Positions 17,559-25,655 of a stretch of 64,000 bases of DNA are shown here, one piece after another. The position numbers and the translations under genes were made by a program. Each line of letters opens with the position of its first letter. Positions within the stretch are counted from its first letter, which is position 1. Location of the stretch: assembly GCF_900492205.1 (NCBI RefSeq), contig NZ_UEYQ01000007.1, forward strand, positions 1 through 64,000, given 5' to 3'. This DNA is from Ciceribacter sp. T2.26MG-112.2. GTDB taxonomy: Bacteria; Pseudomonadota; Alphaproteobacteria; Rhizobiales; Rhizobiaceae. The notes beneath the pieces were generated by a model, which did no database searches, was not told the origin of the DNA, and saw nothing but the letters and a program-made list of their open reading frames with translations.

Positions 17559-18689
17559 TTAGACAATCCCCCATGCCCGAAACCTCCCCCTCCCCGTCAT
17601 CTCCCGCAGACCCAGCTCCAAAACAATCCGCCGCGCCGCCTGCGGCGTCACCTCGAGCGTCTTGGCCACCATGCCGGCCGACACGAGCGGTTTCGCCATC
17701 ACCAGATCGACCAGTTCCGGCAGTTTTGACGACGTCCGCCGTCCGTCCAGTTTTCGGTCCATCATCGTTTTCGCCAGCGTCAGCCGGTCATGCTCTTTCA
17801 GACCGAGCTCGGCGGCCGCGATCAGGCCGTGAGCAATGGCGAGCCACCGGGTCTCCCGATCACGGTGCCGGCGCCGATCGACGGGAATGGTTTTGAGGCC
17901 GAGATTAATGGCGGCGAGATGGGCGCCTGACGTGATGCCGGCCTGGCGCAGGATGGAGGCGGCAAATAGCCGGCCGAGCCAGGGCGCATGCTGCAGCACG
18001 GCCAGCTCGTTCCAGGCATCGAGGGCGACGATCGCCTGCAGCGCCGCCGGCAAGTTTTCGGCCTGCCGCAACACAGCGCGCCATTCCTCGATCCGCGCGT
18101 CCTCATCCCAGTCGAGATCGTAGATCATCGGATCTTTCTCTTGGCCGTCGCCACGGCCGAGCCGCGTTGCGTTCTCGATCGCAGCTTCGGAACGGGCCAG
18201 GACAACATCAATGGCGGCATACTCGACGCTGGGTAAATTCTCCGCGTCATCACCATCGTCCCCCTCCCCTTCCGGATCGATGGCGACCGCTGGCCGAACG
18301 ACGCCGGCCGGCTCCTGCACATCCGCGCCCACCGGATTGATGTCCGACGTCTGTCGCAAAGTTCGGATACCCTCTGCCGATAACGCCCAGCCGGGGAGAT
18401 TGGCGGCGATGCGCCGGCGAGTGCGCAGGACGTCGCGCGCAATTGTCAATTCGTGGGTGGGTGTGCGAATATCCCGCGTGGCGTCATGGAGGACGAGGTC
18501 TTCGAGATGGACGAGTTCGCCGTCGATCCACAGCGAGGCGGAAGCGTCAGTGAACTGGGACCGTTCTATCCATCCCTGGCCGACCGGTGAGCGGGCGACG
18601 CGCTCGTCGAGACGCGTGAATGCGATACCGGCGCGAAAAGCCGGCTCCATCAAGGCTGTCATGCTGATTTTCGCGAGATCGTAAGGCAT
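17559..18689 (-). CDS. RHE_PE00001-like rhizobial plasmid protein (DUF1612-type)
   Basis: A 376-aa protein resembling the RHE_PE00001 family found on rhizobial plasmids: an N-terminal DUF1612-like region ([16 protein letters not shown], then [25 protein letters not shown]), an acidic linker ([12 protein letters not shown]), a helical middle part, and a C-terminal winged-helix segment ([20 protein letters not shown]). The last suggests DNA binding. The function is unknown; its repeated presence near repABC hints at plasmid maintenance or regulation. It is divergent from the toxin-antitoxin operon. Confidence 0.8.
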   Translation of the reverse strand: MPYDLAKISMTALMEPAFRAGIAFTRLDERVARSPVGQGWIERSQFTDASASLWIDGELVHLEDLVLHDATRDIRTPTHELTIARDVLRTRRRIAANLPGWALSAEGIRTLRQTSDINPVGADVQEPAGVVRPAVAIDPEGEGDDGDDAENLPSVEYAAIDVVLARSEAAIENATRLGRGDGQEKDPMIYDLDWDEDARIEEWRAVLRQAENLPAALQAIVALDAWNELAVLQHAPWLGRLFAASILRQAGITSGAHLAAINLGLKTIPVDRRRHRDRETRWLAIAHGLIAAAELGLKEHDRLTLAKTMMDRKLDGRRTSSKLPELVDLVMAKPLVSAGMVAKTLEVTPQAARRIVLELGLREMTGRGRFRAWGIV

Positions 18690-18874
18690 TGATTTTATAG
18701 TAAACGATTTGCTAAAGGAACTCTATCTAAATACTACGGTTCGCCACATGGTATGATTGGGGGTTGAGTTTCTAACCATCGATAAGTACCCCTTATCGGC
18801 TGTGAGATGTACAGATGCCTTGTACGCATGCGCTTGCGGTGATATCGTGCAGATCAAGACCGAAATAGGAGCGC

Positions 18875-19168
18875 ATGATGCCACAGACCAGCTACAAGAT
18901 CAGCGAGGCCCGCAAGAACTTTGCCGAGGTGCTCGAACGCGCCAACCACGGCGAAGAAATTTTGATCATGCGCGGCCATGAAGTCTATGCGCGGATCGGC
19001 CCGGCCGACGGCGGGAAGCGACCGTTTGGCCTGTTGCGCCAGCGTGGCCTGCCCGACGACCTGTTCGACGATGTTGATGCCGAGCAGGCGGCGATCGACG
19101 CCGGCGACTTCAACGACGATACCGGCGTCTGGCGAGGCGGACCAGCCGACCGCGAGGCCAAGCCGTGA
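18875..19168 (+). CDS. Phd/YefM-type antitoxin
   Basis: A 97-aa antitoxin with AGGAG upstream of the ATG. The N-terminal Phd fold is clear: SYKISEARKNFAEVLERAN then HGEEILIMRGHEVYARI. The acidic C-terminal tail (LPDDLFDDVDAEQAAIDAGD) would wrap the toxin. It overlaps the PIN toxin by 4 bp (GTGA), the classic antitoxin-first order. It likely represses its own promoter. Confidence 0.88.
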   Translation: MMPQTSYKISEARKNFAEVLERANHGEEILIMRGHEVYARIGPADGGKRPFGLLRQRGLPDDLFDDVDAEQAAIDAGDFNDDTGVWRGGPADREAKP

Positions 19169-19542
19169 AGGTTCTGCTCGACAGCCACGCCGTCTACTGG
19201 TGGACGATCGGCAGCGACCGGCTGTCCGACAAGGCCCGGGCGCTGATCGAGGACAAGGCCAACACCGTCCTCGTCAGCGCCGTCTCCTTCTACGAGCTCG
19301 ACAACAAAATGAGGCTGAAGAGGCTCGATCTGAAACCGCAGGAATTGCGCGCCGCGGTGATCGCCAGCGGCCTGCAGACGCTGGCGATCACCGATCTGCA
19401 TGCCGAGCTGGCGGCCGCCCTCGACTGGGATCACCGCGATCCCTGGGACCGCATTCTCGCTGCCCAGACGCGCCTGGAGCATTGCGCCTTCGTCTCCACC
19501 GACGTCGCGTTCGACACGGTGCTGCATGAACGGGTCTGGTGA
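19165..19542 (+). CDS. PIN-domain toxin (VapC-like ribonuclease)
   Basis: A 125-aa PIN protein starting at GTG. Acidic metal ligands appear in order: LLDSHAVYWW (Asp), VSFYELDNK (Glu), WDHRDPWDRILAAQ (two Asp) and VSTDVAFD (Asp). This belongs to the HRDPxDR subgroup usually paired with Phd-type antitoxins. It probably cleaves a structured RNA when freed from the antitoxin. Confidence 0.88.
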   Translation: MKVLLDSHAVYWWTIGSDRLSDKARALIEDKANTVLVSAVSFYELDNKMRLKRLDLKPQELRAAVIASGLQTLAITDLHAELAAALDWDHRDPWDRILAAQTRLEHCAFVSTDVAFDTVLHERVW

Positions 19543-19554
19543 GGGGCAATAGCG

Positions 19555-19803
19555 ATGAAGATTTTTGCGGACATTCCCGAAGCAGCTGAACGTTTTGAGG
19601 AACTTGTTGATCTCGCCCGGCGCAACGACGAGGTCGTCATCTGCCGTGCCGGGCGGCCCATCGCCGTCCTCACGGCGATCTCGAGGCCGGGTCAGGGCAC
19701 GATGGACGCTCTTCTGGCGCTGGTAGCCGAGGGTCGCCCGACGATCGGAGATCAGAATTCGAACCACGATGATCTCTATGACGACCACGGACTGCCGAAA
19801 TGA
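19555..19803 (+). CDS. Second Phd-like antitoxin without a toxin
   Basis: An 82-aa protein with the same Phd-like pattern (PEAAERFEELVDLARRNDEV, then VICRAGRPIAVLTAI) 12 bp after the PIN toxin. No toxin follows; the next gene, overlapping by 4 bp, is a tyrosine recombinase. It may be an orphan antitoxin serving as a DNA-binding repressor for the recombinase or for the preceding pair. Confidence 0.7.
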   Translation: MKIFADIPEAAERFEELVDLARRNDEVVICRAGRPIAVLTAISRPGQGTMDALLALVAEGRPTIGDQNSNHDDLYDDHGLPK

Positions 19804-20945
19804 GCAGTGCGTCACCACCTTCGATCGAACGGCGCGCTGCGGAACTCGACACCATCGCTTCGGTCCTACCCATGGATCGGCGTGACGAACTGGCCGAACT
19901 GTTGACGGACCAGGACATCGAAACGCTCCGCCATCTGGTCAACGAAGGCATGGGCGCCAACACGCTGCGGGCGCTGACCTCCGATCTCGCCTATCTGCAG
20001 GCCTGGTCACTGGCATCCACGGGAATGAGCCTGCCCTGGCCGGCTCCCGAAGCCCTGGCGCTGAAATTCGTCGCCCATCACCTCTGGGACGTCCAGAAGC
20101 GGCTGACCGATCCCCATCATGGAATGCCGGCTAAGGTCGAGGACAACCTCCGCTCACAGGGGTTCCTGCGATCATCCGGCCCGCATGCCCCCGACACCGT
20201 GCGCCGTCGGCTTGCCACCTGGTCGACGCTGACGAAATGGCGCGGATTTGAAGGTCCTTTCGGCTCCCCTGCGCTGAAATCCGCAATCCGGCTGGCCGTG
20301 CGTGCAACGCCCCGGCCGAGGAAGCGCAAGAGCGCGAAGGCCGTCACCGGCGATATCCTCTCCAGGCTTCTTGCCACCTGCAATAGCGACAGCCTGCGCG
20401 ACATCCGCGACCGCGCAATCCTGATGGTCGCCTTTGCCTCCGGCGGACGCCGGCGCAGCGAGATGGCGGGCTTGAGAAAGGAGCAGTTGACGCACGAGGA
20501 GCCGATCCCTGTCGGCGGCGAAACTCCCCTCCCCTCGCTGTCCATTCACCTCGGCCGCACCAAGACCAGCGGCGCCGAAAACGACGAGGTCGTCTACATC
20601 ACCGGACGGCCTGTCGAGGCACTGGACGCCTGGCTGACTGCCGCGAGGATTGAAAGTGGCAGCGTGTTTCGCGCAATCGATCGGTGGGGCAATGTCTCGC
20701 GTCGTTGTCTGGACCCGAAGGCGATCAATGACATCGTCAAACAGCGCGCAAAGCTGGCCGGCCTCGAGCCTCAGGAGTTTTCGGCCCACGGCCTTCGCTC
20801 CGGCTATCTGACCGAAGCCGCCAACCGCGGCATCCCGTTGCCTGAGGCGATGGAGCAGTCACGGCATCGCTCCGTCCAGCAGGCATCGAGCTACTACAAC
20901 AGTGCACAGAGACGAAGTGGTCGTGCGTCGCGTCTCTTGGATTGA
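19800..20945 (+). CDS. Tyrosine site-specific recombinase
   Basis: A 381-aa integrase of the phage type. The N-terminal SAM-like core-binding region (NEGMGANTLRALTSDLAYLQ) is followed by the catalytic domain: Arg in FASGGRRRSEMAGL, HGLRSGY (His-x-x-Arg), SRHRSVQQA (second His) and the Tyr in SSYYNSAQ. All catalytic residues are present. It overlaps the antitoxin-like gene by ATGA. Likely roles are plasmid dimer resolution or cointegrate formation. Confidence 0.88.
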   Translation: MSSASPPSIERRAAELDTIASVLPMDRRDELAELLTDQDIETLRHLVNEGMGANTLRALTSDLAYLQAWSLASTGMSLPWPAPEALALKFVAHHLWDVQKRLTDPHHGMPAKVEDNLRSQGFLRSSGPHAPDTVRRRLATWSTLTKWRGFEGPFGSPALKSAIRLAVRATPRPRKRKSAKAVTGDILSRLLATCNSDSLRDIRDRAILMVAFASGGRRRSEMAGLRKEQLTHEEPIPVGGETPLPSLSIHLGRTKTSGAENDEVVYITGRPVEALDAWLTAARIESGSVFRAIDRWGNVSRRCLDPKAINDIVKQRAKLAGLEPQEFSAHGLRSGYLTEAANRGIPLPEAMEQSRHRSVQQASSYYNSAQRRSGRASRLLD

Positions 20946-20955
20946 CTGTAGAAGG

Positions 20956-21180
20956 TCAGGTCTGCTTGTTCAAAAGGGGCATGTGACCAGCCATAGCCTT
21001 CAGCTCCTCCTCGGTTCGAAAGCCCGATTTGAAAAGAGCTACAAGCTCCCTAGCGATTCCGAGCTCCTCCTCCGCGGTCACGGTACCAGCGGTCTCGCGG
21101 AGGTCTACCAAGACCTTGCGCAGCAGTATCAGCGCCTGTGGTCCAATTTCCTGCTCATCATCGAAATAGTTCGCACCCAT
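20956..21180 (-). CDS. Small hypothetical protein (74 aa)
   Basis: An acidic, helical 74-residue frame (EIGPQALILLRKVLVDLRE, then AEEELGIARELVALFKSG). The ATG at 21180 has GGAACGATAACG upstream. It converges on the recombinase gene. Composition and amphipathic pattern look genuine, but I do not recognise a family. Confidence 0.55.
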   Translation of the reverse strand: MGANYFDDEQEIGPQALILLRKVLVDLRETAGTVTAEEELGIARELVALFKSGFRTEEELKAMAGHMPLLNKQT

Positions 21181-21670
21181 CGTTATCGTTCCAAGCTCGT
21201 AGACCATCTGTGAGACATATGCCGGCCGCCCAAACCGAATTGAGGGCGCGACAGACTGGGCAAACCAAATCACCGCCTTCGACACCCACACTAAGTGCAG
21301 CACACCCGGCTGTTACAACTCAATTTTCACAAACTGGAAGAGACATTCCAATAGATGCGATATACACGCTTATGGCTACAGCGATAGTCCCAGACCTCGC
21401 GGGGAAAAGGAAGCACAGGCCGCGAGCCGGTTTTTCTTTGCCCCCGTCAGTTCGATCAGCAAATCGGCGATCTGCTCGTTCTCCCCGTTACAGCTTGCCA
21501 CTGTCACTATAGCAGGTCTCGCTGACCTCAAATGCGCTACCATGTAAACCGACGACATTAGATCAACGTTTTGTAATTATTGGCGAAAACGTGGATTTGT
21601 ACGGCTGACAACCGAAGGCCTCATTGCTCACTTCCCTGCAAATGATGGGGAACGAACCTGAACTGTGATC
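21181..21670. other. Noncoding region downstream of repC
   Basis: No convincing gene; a 60-codon minus-strand frame at 21376-21558 cannot be supported. The segment ends with a 18-bp element (21598-21615) that is repeated between repA and repB. In repABC plasmids this side of repC often carries a partition or incompatibility site. Confidence 0.45.
21598..21615 (+). repeat. rep-region repeat, copy 1 (candidate partition site)
   Basis: TGTACGGCTGACAACCGA just downstream of repC. It matches 17 of 18 bases of the copy at 24083-24100, and GTTTT...GAAAAC precedes it. The centre, CGGCTGACAACCG, is close to palindromic. A RepB-binding (parS-like) role is inferred from position only. Confidence 0.45.
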
Positions 21671-22885
21671 TCAAGCCGATTTCTGTCCCCCTGTCTCATG
21701 CGTCCTGAGCAGCGCCATCAGCATCGGCCCGAGAGAAAACTCGCCTCTTTCAGACCGTCTTGTCAAATCTCTCAGATATCCGCCTGGTGAGTTGATATGC
21801 CCTGCCCGCTCAAGAACACAGGCCATAGCCACCGCTGCATTCTCTGGCCCCATGGCTTCACAGGCGTCCTGATAGGCAGACGGGCTAACCCCAAGCATGC
21901 TGCGAACCACGACTGCGGCAGTCATCAGTTCCCGCCAGTGCGAGATTGAACCACCAGGAGCGTAATCTACGATCTGCGGGCACGCCCTAAGCACCATACC
22001 CAGCGGGAAAGCCTTTATCGGCTGGGCAGCTGGTCTTGGTCTTGCCGCCGGCCTCTCGCCCTGCTCACTTCCAGAGCTAGGTTCAAGTTCATTAAAGGAT
22101 TCGGTATTTGAATTCTGTATGTGATGACGGATTTCGTCACCATTGGCGTCGGTTTTTTGTGGAATTAGCTGAATTTCCAGCATGTTGACGGCTTCCTCGC
22201 TCAACAAGGTCAGCTCATCAAGGCAGGCTTCGAGGGCGGGGCTTGTCTTCGCCGTCTTGATCCGAGCAATGGTCGTCACGAGGGCGTCTTCGACCGCTTG
22301 CCAGTTCCCCGCGGCGCCCTCCTCCATCGCGGCCGTGATAAGCTTGCGAATGTCGCGGCGCTTGATCGTGATGCGTTCTTTGATGACACGCAGCCGCCGG
22401 CTCTCCTCGGCAACCTGATGAGCCATTATCGCGAGCTCTTCTGCGCGGGCAAGAAGCGGCGCGAGACTGAAACCGTAGGCGGTTTCTATTCCTCCATCGT
22501 TTCCTTTGCGAGCGTAACGCTTGCCGTTCGGGCTGTCGTTGCGCTGGATAAGCCCCGCCTGCACGAGGAGAGCGAGATTCTCACGAAGCGTCGTTCCCGC
22601 GATCCCGTTGGCGCGGATCGCAAGCTGAGCATTCGATGGAAAGACGACAAGATTGCTGTCTTCGCGGAGTTCCTGCTCGGGGTAAAAGCTCAGCAAGGCA
22701 TTCAAGACGGCAAGGGCACGGTCACGCAGACCGAGCATCGTTCTCGCCTCGCAGGCACTGCGATAGACTCTCCACTTGTCGACGCTTTTTCCCGCTTGGA
22801 TATCTGCCGTCGAAAGCTGACGCTTCACCAAGGCAAGCGTCATCGGTCGCCGCCCGAATGGCGTCGTTACATTTCCTGTTTGCAT
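21671..22885 (-). CDS. repC: Replication initiator RepC
   Basis: A 404-aa RepC of normal length, third gene of repABC. The N-terminal DNA-binding half (TPFGRRPMTLALVKRQLS, then VLNALLSFYPEQEL and LVVFPSNAQLAIRANGIAG) binds the origin, which in this family lies inside repC itself. A variable linker (GSEQGERPAARPRPAAQP) joins a conserved C-terminal domain (GGSISHWRELMTAAVVVRSM). A good GAGAGGAAC site precedes the ATG at 22885. Expression is limited by the antisense RNA encoded between repB and repC. Confidence 0.95.
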   Translation of the reverse strand: MQTGNVTTPFGRRPMTLALVKRQLSTADIQAGKSVDKWRVYRSACEARTMLGLRDRALAVLNALLSFYPEQELREDSNLVVFPSNAQLAIRANGIAGTTLRENLALLVQAGLIQRNDSPNGKRYARKGNDGGIETAYGFSLAPLLARAEELAIMAHQVAEESRRLRVIKERITIKRRDIRKLITAAMEEGAAGNWQAVEDALVTTIARIKTAKTSPALEACLDELTLLSEEAVNMLEIQLIPQKTDANGDEIRHHIQNSNTESFNELEPSSGSEQGERPAARPRPAAQPIKAFPLGMVLRACPQIVDYAPGGSISHWRELMTAAVVVRSMLGVSPSAYQDACEAMGPENAAVAMACVLERAGHINSPGGYLRDLTRRSERGEFSLGPMLMALLRTHETGGQKSA

Positions 22886-22974
22886 GTTCCTCTCACCTTT
22901 CTAAAGGCAAAGGAAATCAACTCACCAAACTGGCGCCAAAGACTCTTGACTGTGATTCATGGAAATGCGATTCT

Positions 22975-23035
22975 CAGGTTGCTTAGACATGAGGAAGGCT
23001 TCCACGACGGCGACGTTGGGGGGCCTTTTTCTTTT
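22975..23035 (+). ncRNA. repABC counter-transcribed RNA (ctRNA)
   Basis: The repB-repC gap encodes on the opposite strand a short RNA of about 55 nt. A TTGACT box (22946-22951) and a weak -10 (GATTCT, 22969-22974) precede it, and it ends in a hairpin (about 22994-23028) followed by TTTTTCTTTT (23026-23035). This is the position, orientation and size of the incA/inc-alpha antisense RNA that represses repC. The 5' end is estimated. Confidence 0.75.
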
Positions 23036-23039
23036 GCCG

Positions 23040-24026
23040 CTATTTTCCTTCTGTTGTAGTTGAACTCAGAAACTCCTGATGCAGACGATCGAGGTTTTCG
23101 GCAATAAACCGCCCAAACCTGCCGGCGTCGTTTGCTTTCAGCGCAATCGAGTAGCTTTTCCCGCTTCCCTTGAACTCTGCCCGGACACTCGAATCATGTG
23201 CGCGCCATTCACTTGCATTGCTCTGCCGCTTTGACGGCCTGGCTGCCTTCTTGATGCTTTTTGCAAGAAGTTCGAAACGCGCGTCTGAGCCGAGCGACGA
23301 GAACGATGGATCATCGACAAGGATCCGCACCAGTTCAAGCGTTGCAGGCCTTTCGATCTGCTGGGCAAATTCAGTCCAACGATCCCGACCAACGGACTTC
23401 GCCGCGCCAATTGCATTCGCGATTTCGGCCGGTACGCGACCCGATACGGACAACATCCGGGTCAACATCGGCGCGTCCACAGAGAGCGCGGTCTGGATCG
23501 TCGACCTGTCATATGACAGGTCAACCAATCGCTGGGCGAACATTGCGCGCTCGATGAAGGACAGATTTTCGCGGGCAGAATTTTCCTGACCCTGGGCAAT
23601 GACATGGTCCGCGTCTGAGATTGCCTTTACGACAGCCCGGACCGGGCGTCGGAGATCCTTGGCAGCGCGCGCGCGACGATGCCCGAAGACGATCTGATAG
23701 CGGCCTTCGGCTGTTGGGTGGGGGCGGACCTGTATCGGCGTGTCCTGACCGCGCTCCCGGATTGCTTCGAGTAGCTCGGCGTAGGCGATATCGTCGACAC
23801 CCATCCTGTCAGTAACGAAAGAGGATTCAAGAAGCTCGGGATCAAGCTCGATGATCGTTTCGCCGGGAACATTTTGTTCGGCCTGTGCGACCTTGTCTCG
23901 AAGCTCGCTCAGCGAACTGATCATGGATCTGGAGGCACCGTGGGTGGCATACCCGGGTGTCGCCTTGCGTTCTTTACCTTCGTTCGCTGAGGACGTGATG
24001 TTCGCAAATACGTTCTTACGCGCCAT
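23040..24026 (-). CDS. repB: Partition protein RepB (ParB family)
   Basis: A 328-aa ParB-type centromere-binding protein. Near residue 120 it has the CTP-binding GHRRARAAKDL box and then RENLSFIERAMFAQRL, with an HTH in YDRSTIQTALSVDAPMLTRML. It works with RepA to segregate the plasmid by binding parS. It lies 74 bp after repA and 154 bp before repC. Length and motifs are normal for the family. Confidence 0.95.
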   Translation of the reverse strand: MARKNVFANITSSANEGKERKATPGYATHGASRSMISSLSELRDKVAQAEQNVPGETIIELDPELLESSFVTDRMGVDDIAYAELLEAIRERGQDTPIQVRPHPTAEGRYQIVFGHRRARAAKDLRRPVRAVVKAISDADHVIAQGQENSARENLSFIERAMFAQRLVDLSYDRSTIQTALSVDAPMLTRMLSVSGRVPAEIANAIGAAKSVGRDRWTEFAQQIERPATLELVRILVDDPSFSSLGSDARFELLAKSIKKAARPSKRQSNASEWRAHDSSVRAEFKGSGKSYSIALKANDAGRFGRFIAENLDRLHQEFLSSTTTEGK

Positions 24027-24082
24027 GATAGCAATCTCCGTATCTGATTATGCCGCTGTTTTCTTTACGGAAAAAAACGATC

Positions 24083-24100
24083 TGTACGGCTGACAATCGA
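24083..24100 (+). repeat. rep-region repeat, copy 2 (candidate partition site)
   Basis: TGTACGGCTGACAATCGA in the repA-repB gap, preceded by GTTTTCTTTACGGAAAAAAAC. It differs by one base from the copy at 21598. Some repABC plasmids carry a parS between repA and repB. Confidence 0.45.
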
Positions 24101-25288
24101 CTAAGCACTGCGCCGCCCCCAAGCCTTCTGGAGTTGCTCGATGACTTCATTGTTGACGGCATCCATTGACTCACGGGCCCGATCATATGTCGAGGCCGTG
24201 AACTGAGCGCGCTCGACCTCGTACAAGCTCTGCTTGGTCAGGCCCGCATCTGAAACGGCGGTCGATTTGACCATATGGTTTTTCATCATATGTTGAGCGA
24301 ACATCGACTGCATAAAACCGACCATCTGCTGTTGCGGGATGTCGGTTGGCTCGTAACGTGTCACCAGATAACGGAACCAGTCGAGAGACACGTCAACGCC
24401 CACACTTTCGACGCTCTTTAAGATCTCTCCGAGCATCAGCAGGAACTGAGACATTGACATGATGTCGAGCATCTGCGGATGGACGGTGATGAGGACCGAT
24501 GTCGCGGCAGTCAGCGCCGTTAGCGTGAGATAGCCAAGCTGGGGAGGGCAGTCGACGACAACGACATCGTAGCGATCATCGACCTCTGCCAGTGCGTCCC
24601 CGATGCGGGTGTAGAACATCTTCCCGGCAGTCGAGTCTTTCCGCTGCATGGCGATCGGAGTTTCGTACTCGTACTCCTGCAGTTCGAGATTGGCAGGCAC
24701 CACATCGAGGTTTGGAAAATTGGTAGCCTGGATCACGTCTTTGATCGACATGCGTTGGTCGTCGTAGCGCAACGCTTCATAAAACGACTTCTTCTCGTCC
24801 AACTCGGGCTGGATGCCGTAAAGCGCGGTCAATGATGCCTGAGGGTCAAGGTCGACAGCGAGGACTCGGTAGCCCTTCAACGCGAGAAATTGCGCGAGGT
24901 GAGCTGAGGTCGTGGTCTTACCCGAACCGCCTTTGAAATTGACGACTGCAATAACCTGCAGCTTCTCATGAGCCTGCCGATGCGGCACCCGATCAAGCAA
25001 CTGGCGAAGCTCGTTGATCTGATCTGCGGTATAGTAGCGTCGGCCGGTCGAGGTCGTGCTAGGCTCGACCCCCTTTCCCTGAAGATGAAGCTTCTTGAGA
25101 TAGCTCTGCGAGACGCCGACAAAGTCCGCGACTTCCGCCAGTGAGAACTGGCGAAGCGTCTTCTGTGCATTCGGTGGGAATTTCTCCTGCCGCAGCATGT
25201 CGAGCTTCGAGGATATATCCCCGCCCTGTGCGAGGATTGTATCCGCGAAACTCGTCACTTTCTCTGAAGCGGCCATTTTCACGTTCAT
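24101..25288 (-). CDS. repA: Partition ATPase RepA (ParA family)
   Basis: A 395-aa ParA with an N-terminal helix-turn-helix (FSLAEVADFVGVSQSYLKKL) that lets it repress the operon. The deviant Walker A is NFKGGSGKTTTSAHLAQ, with RVLAVDLDPQASLT and VVVDCPPQLGYLTL following. ATP-driven plasmid partition and autoregulation are the family roles. First gene of repABC; a 12-bp inverted repeat lies 18 bp upstream of its start. Confidence 0.96.
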   Translation of the reverse strand: MNVKMAASEKVTSFADTILAQGGDISSKLDMLRQEKFPPNAQKTLRQFSLAEVADFVGVSQSYLKKLHLQGKGVEPSTTSTGRRYYTADQINELRQLLDRVPHRQAHEKLQVIAVVNFKGGSGKTTTSAHLAQFLALKGYRVLAVDLDPQASLTALYGIQPELDEKKSFYEALRYDDQRMSIKDVIQATNFPNLDVVPANLELQEYEYETPIAMQRKDSTAGKMFYTRIGDALAEVDDRYDVVVVDCPPQLGYLTLTALTAATSVLITVHPQMLDIMSMSQFLLMLGEILKSVESVGVDVSLDWFRYLVTRYEPTDIPQQQMVGFMQSMFAQHMMKNHMVKSTAVSDAGLTKQSLYEVERAQFTASTYDRARESMDAVNNEVIEQLQKAWGRRSA

Positions 25289-25305
25289 TGATTTGTTCGC
25301 CTTCA

Positions 25306-25344
25306 GTCACGATAATTCTAGGATTTTCGTCCAATTATCGTGAC
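25306..25344. promoter_or_regulatory. Inverted repeat upstream of repA (candidate operator)
   Basis: GTCACGATAATT (25306-25317) and its exact reverse complement AATTATCGTGAC (25333-25344) are separated by 15 bp. Position just upstream of repA suggests a RepA/RepB operator for autoregulation. Confidence 0.6.
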
Positions 25345-25498
25345 ATTCACCCGATTCCCACACCATGGCAAGAAAAATAGGGTTAGCAAACCCGTAACGT
25401 GCACAAGCGAATGCGAAGAGGTCCGCTTGGAAGTACCGTTTTCTTGAGCAATTTCCGTATGTTGCTGCTGAAGCATAAAAGGCAATTGATGCGGCCTA

Positions 25499-25516
25499 CT
25501 AACACTTTTGCTAGTG
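25499..25516 (+). promoter_or_regulatory. traI-upstream direct repeat, copy 1
   Basis: CTAACACTTTTGCTAGTG; contains the dyad CACT-N6-AGTG. A second copy matching 16 of 18 bases begins 79 bp downstream. Possible activator or repressor site for traI-trb. Confidence 0.5.
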
Positions 25517-25577
25517 AACTCGAGGGCCTAGACCCTATTTTTTGGTGTGAAACGCCCGTCCGCGATGGAATCAGTCG

Positions 25578-25595
25578 CTAACACTTTTGGTAGTA
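25578..25595 (+). promoter_or_regulatory. traI-upstream direct repeat, copy 2
   Basis: CTAACACTTTTGGTAGTA, 60 bp before the traI start codon. The right half of the dyad is imperfect in this copy. Confidence 0.5.
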
Positions 25596-25655
25596 GATCG
25601 AAGTTCATTGCCCCGGCAAACCTCCCTACGTCATCAACGCAGGGAGATCTGCTCA

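Larger units (their letters stand above)
25345..25655. other. repA-traI intergenic region
   Basis: Gene-free divergent control region for repABC and the traI-trb operon. It holds the two 18-bp repeats annotated separately. No sequence matching the canonical TraR tra box (dyad around GCAGATCTGC) was seen. Confidence 0.5.

Noticed and set aside
21376..21558. A 60-codon minus-strand frame downstream of repC
   Set aside because: No convincing ribosome-binding site or family; codon pattern not persuasive.
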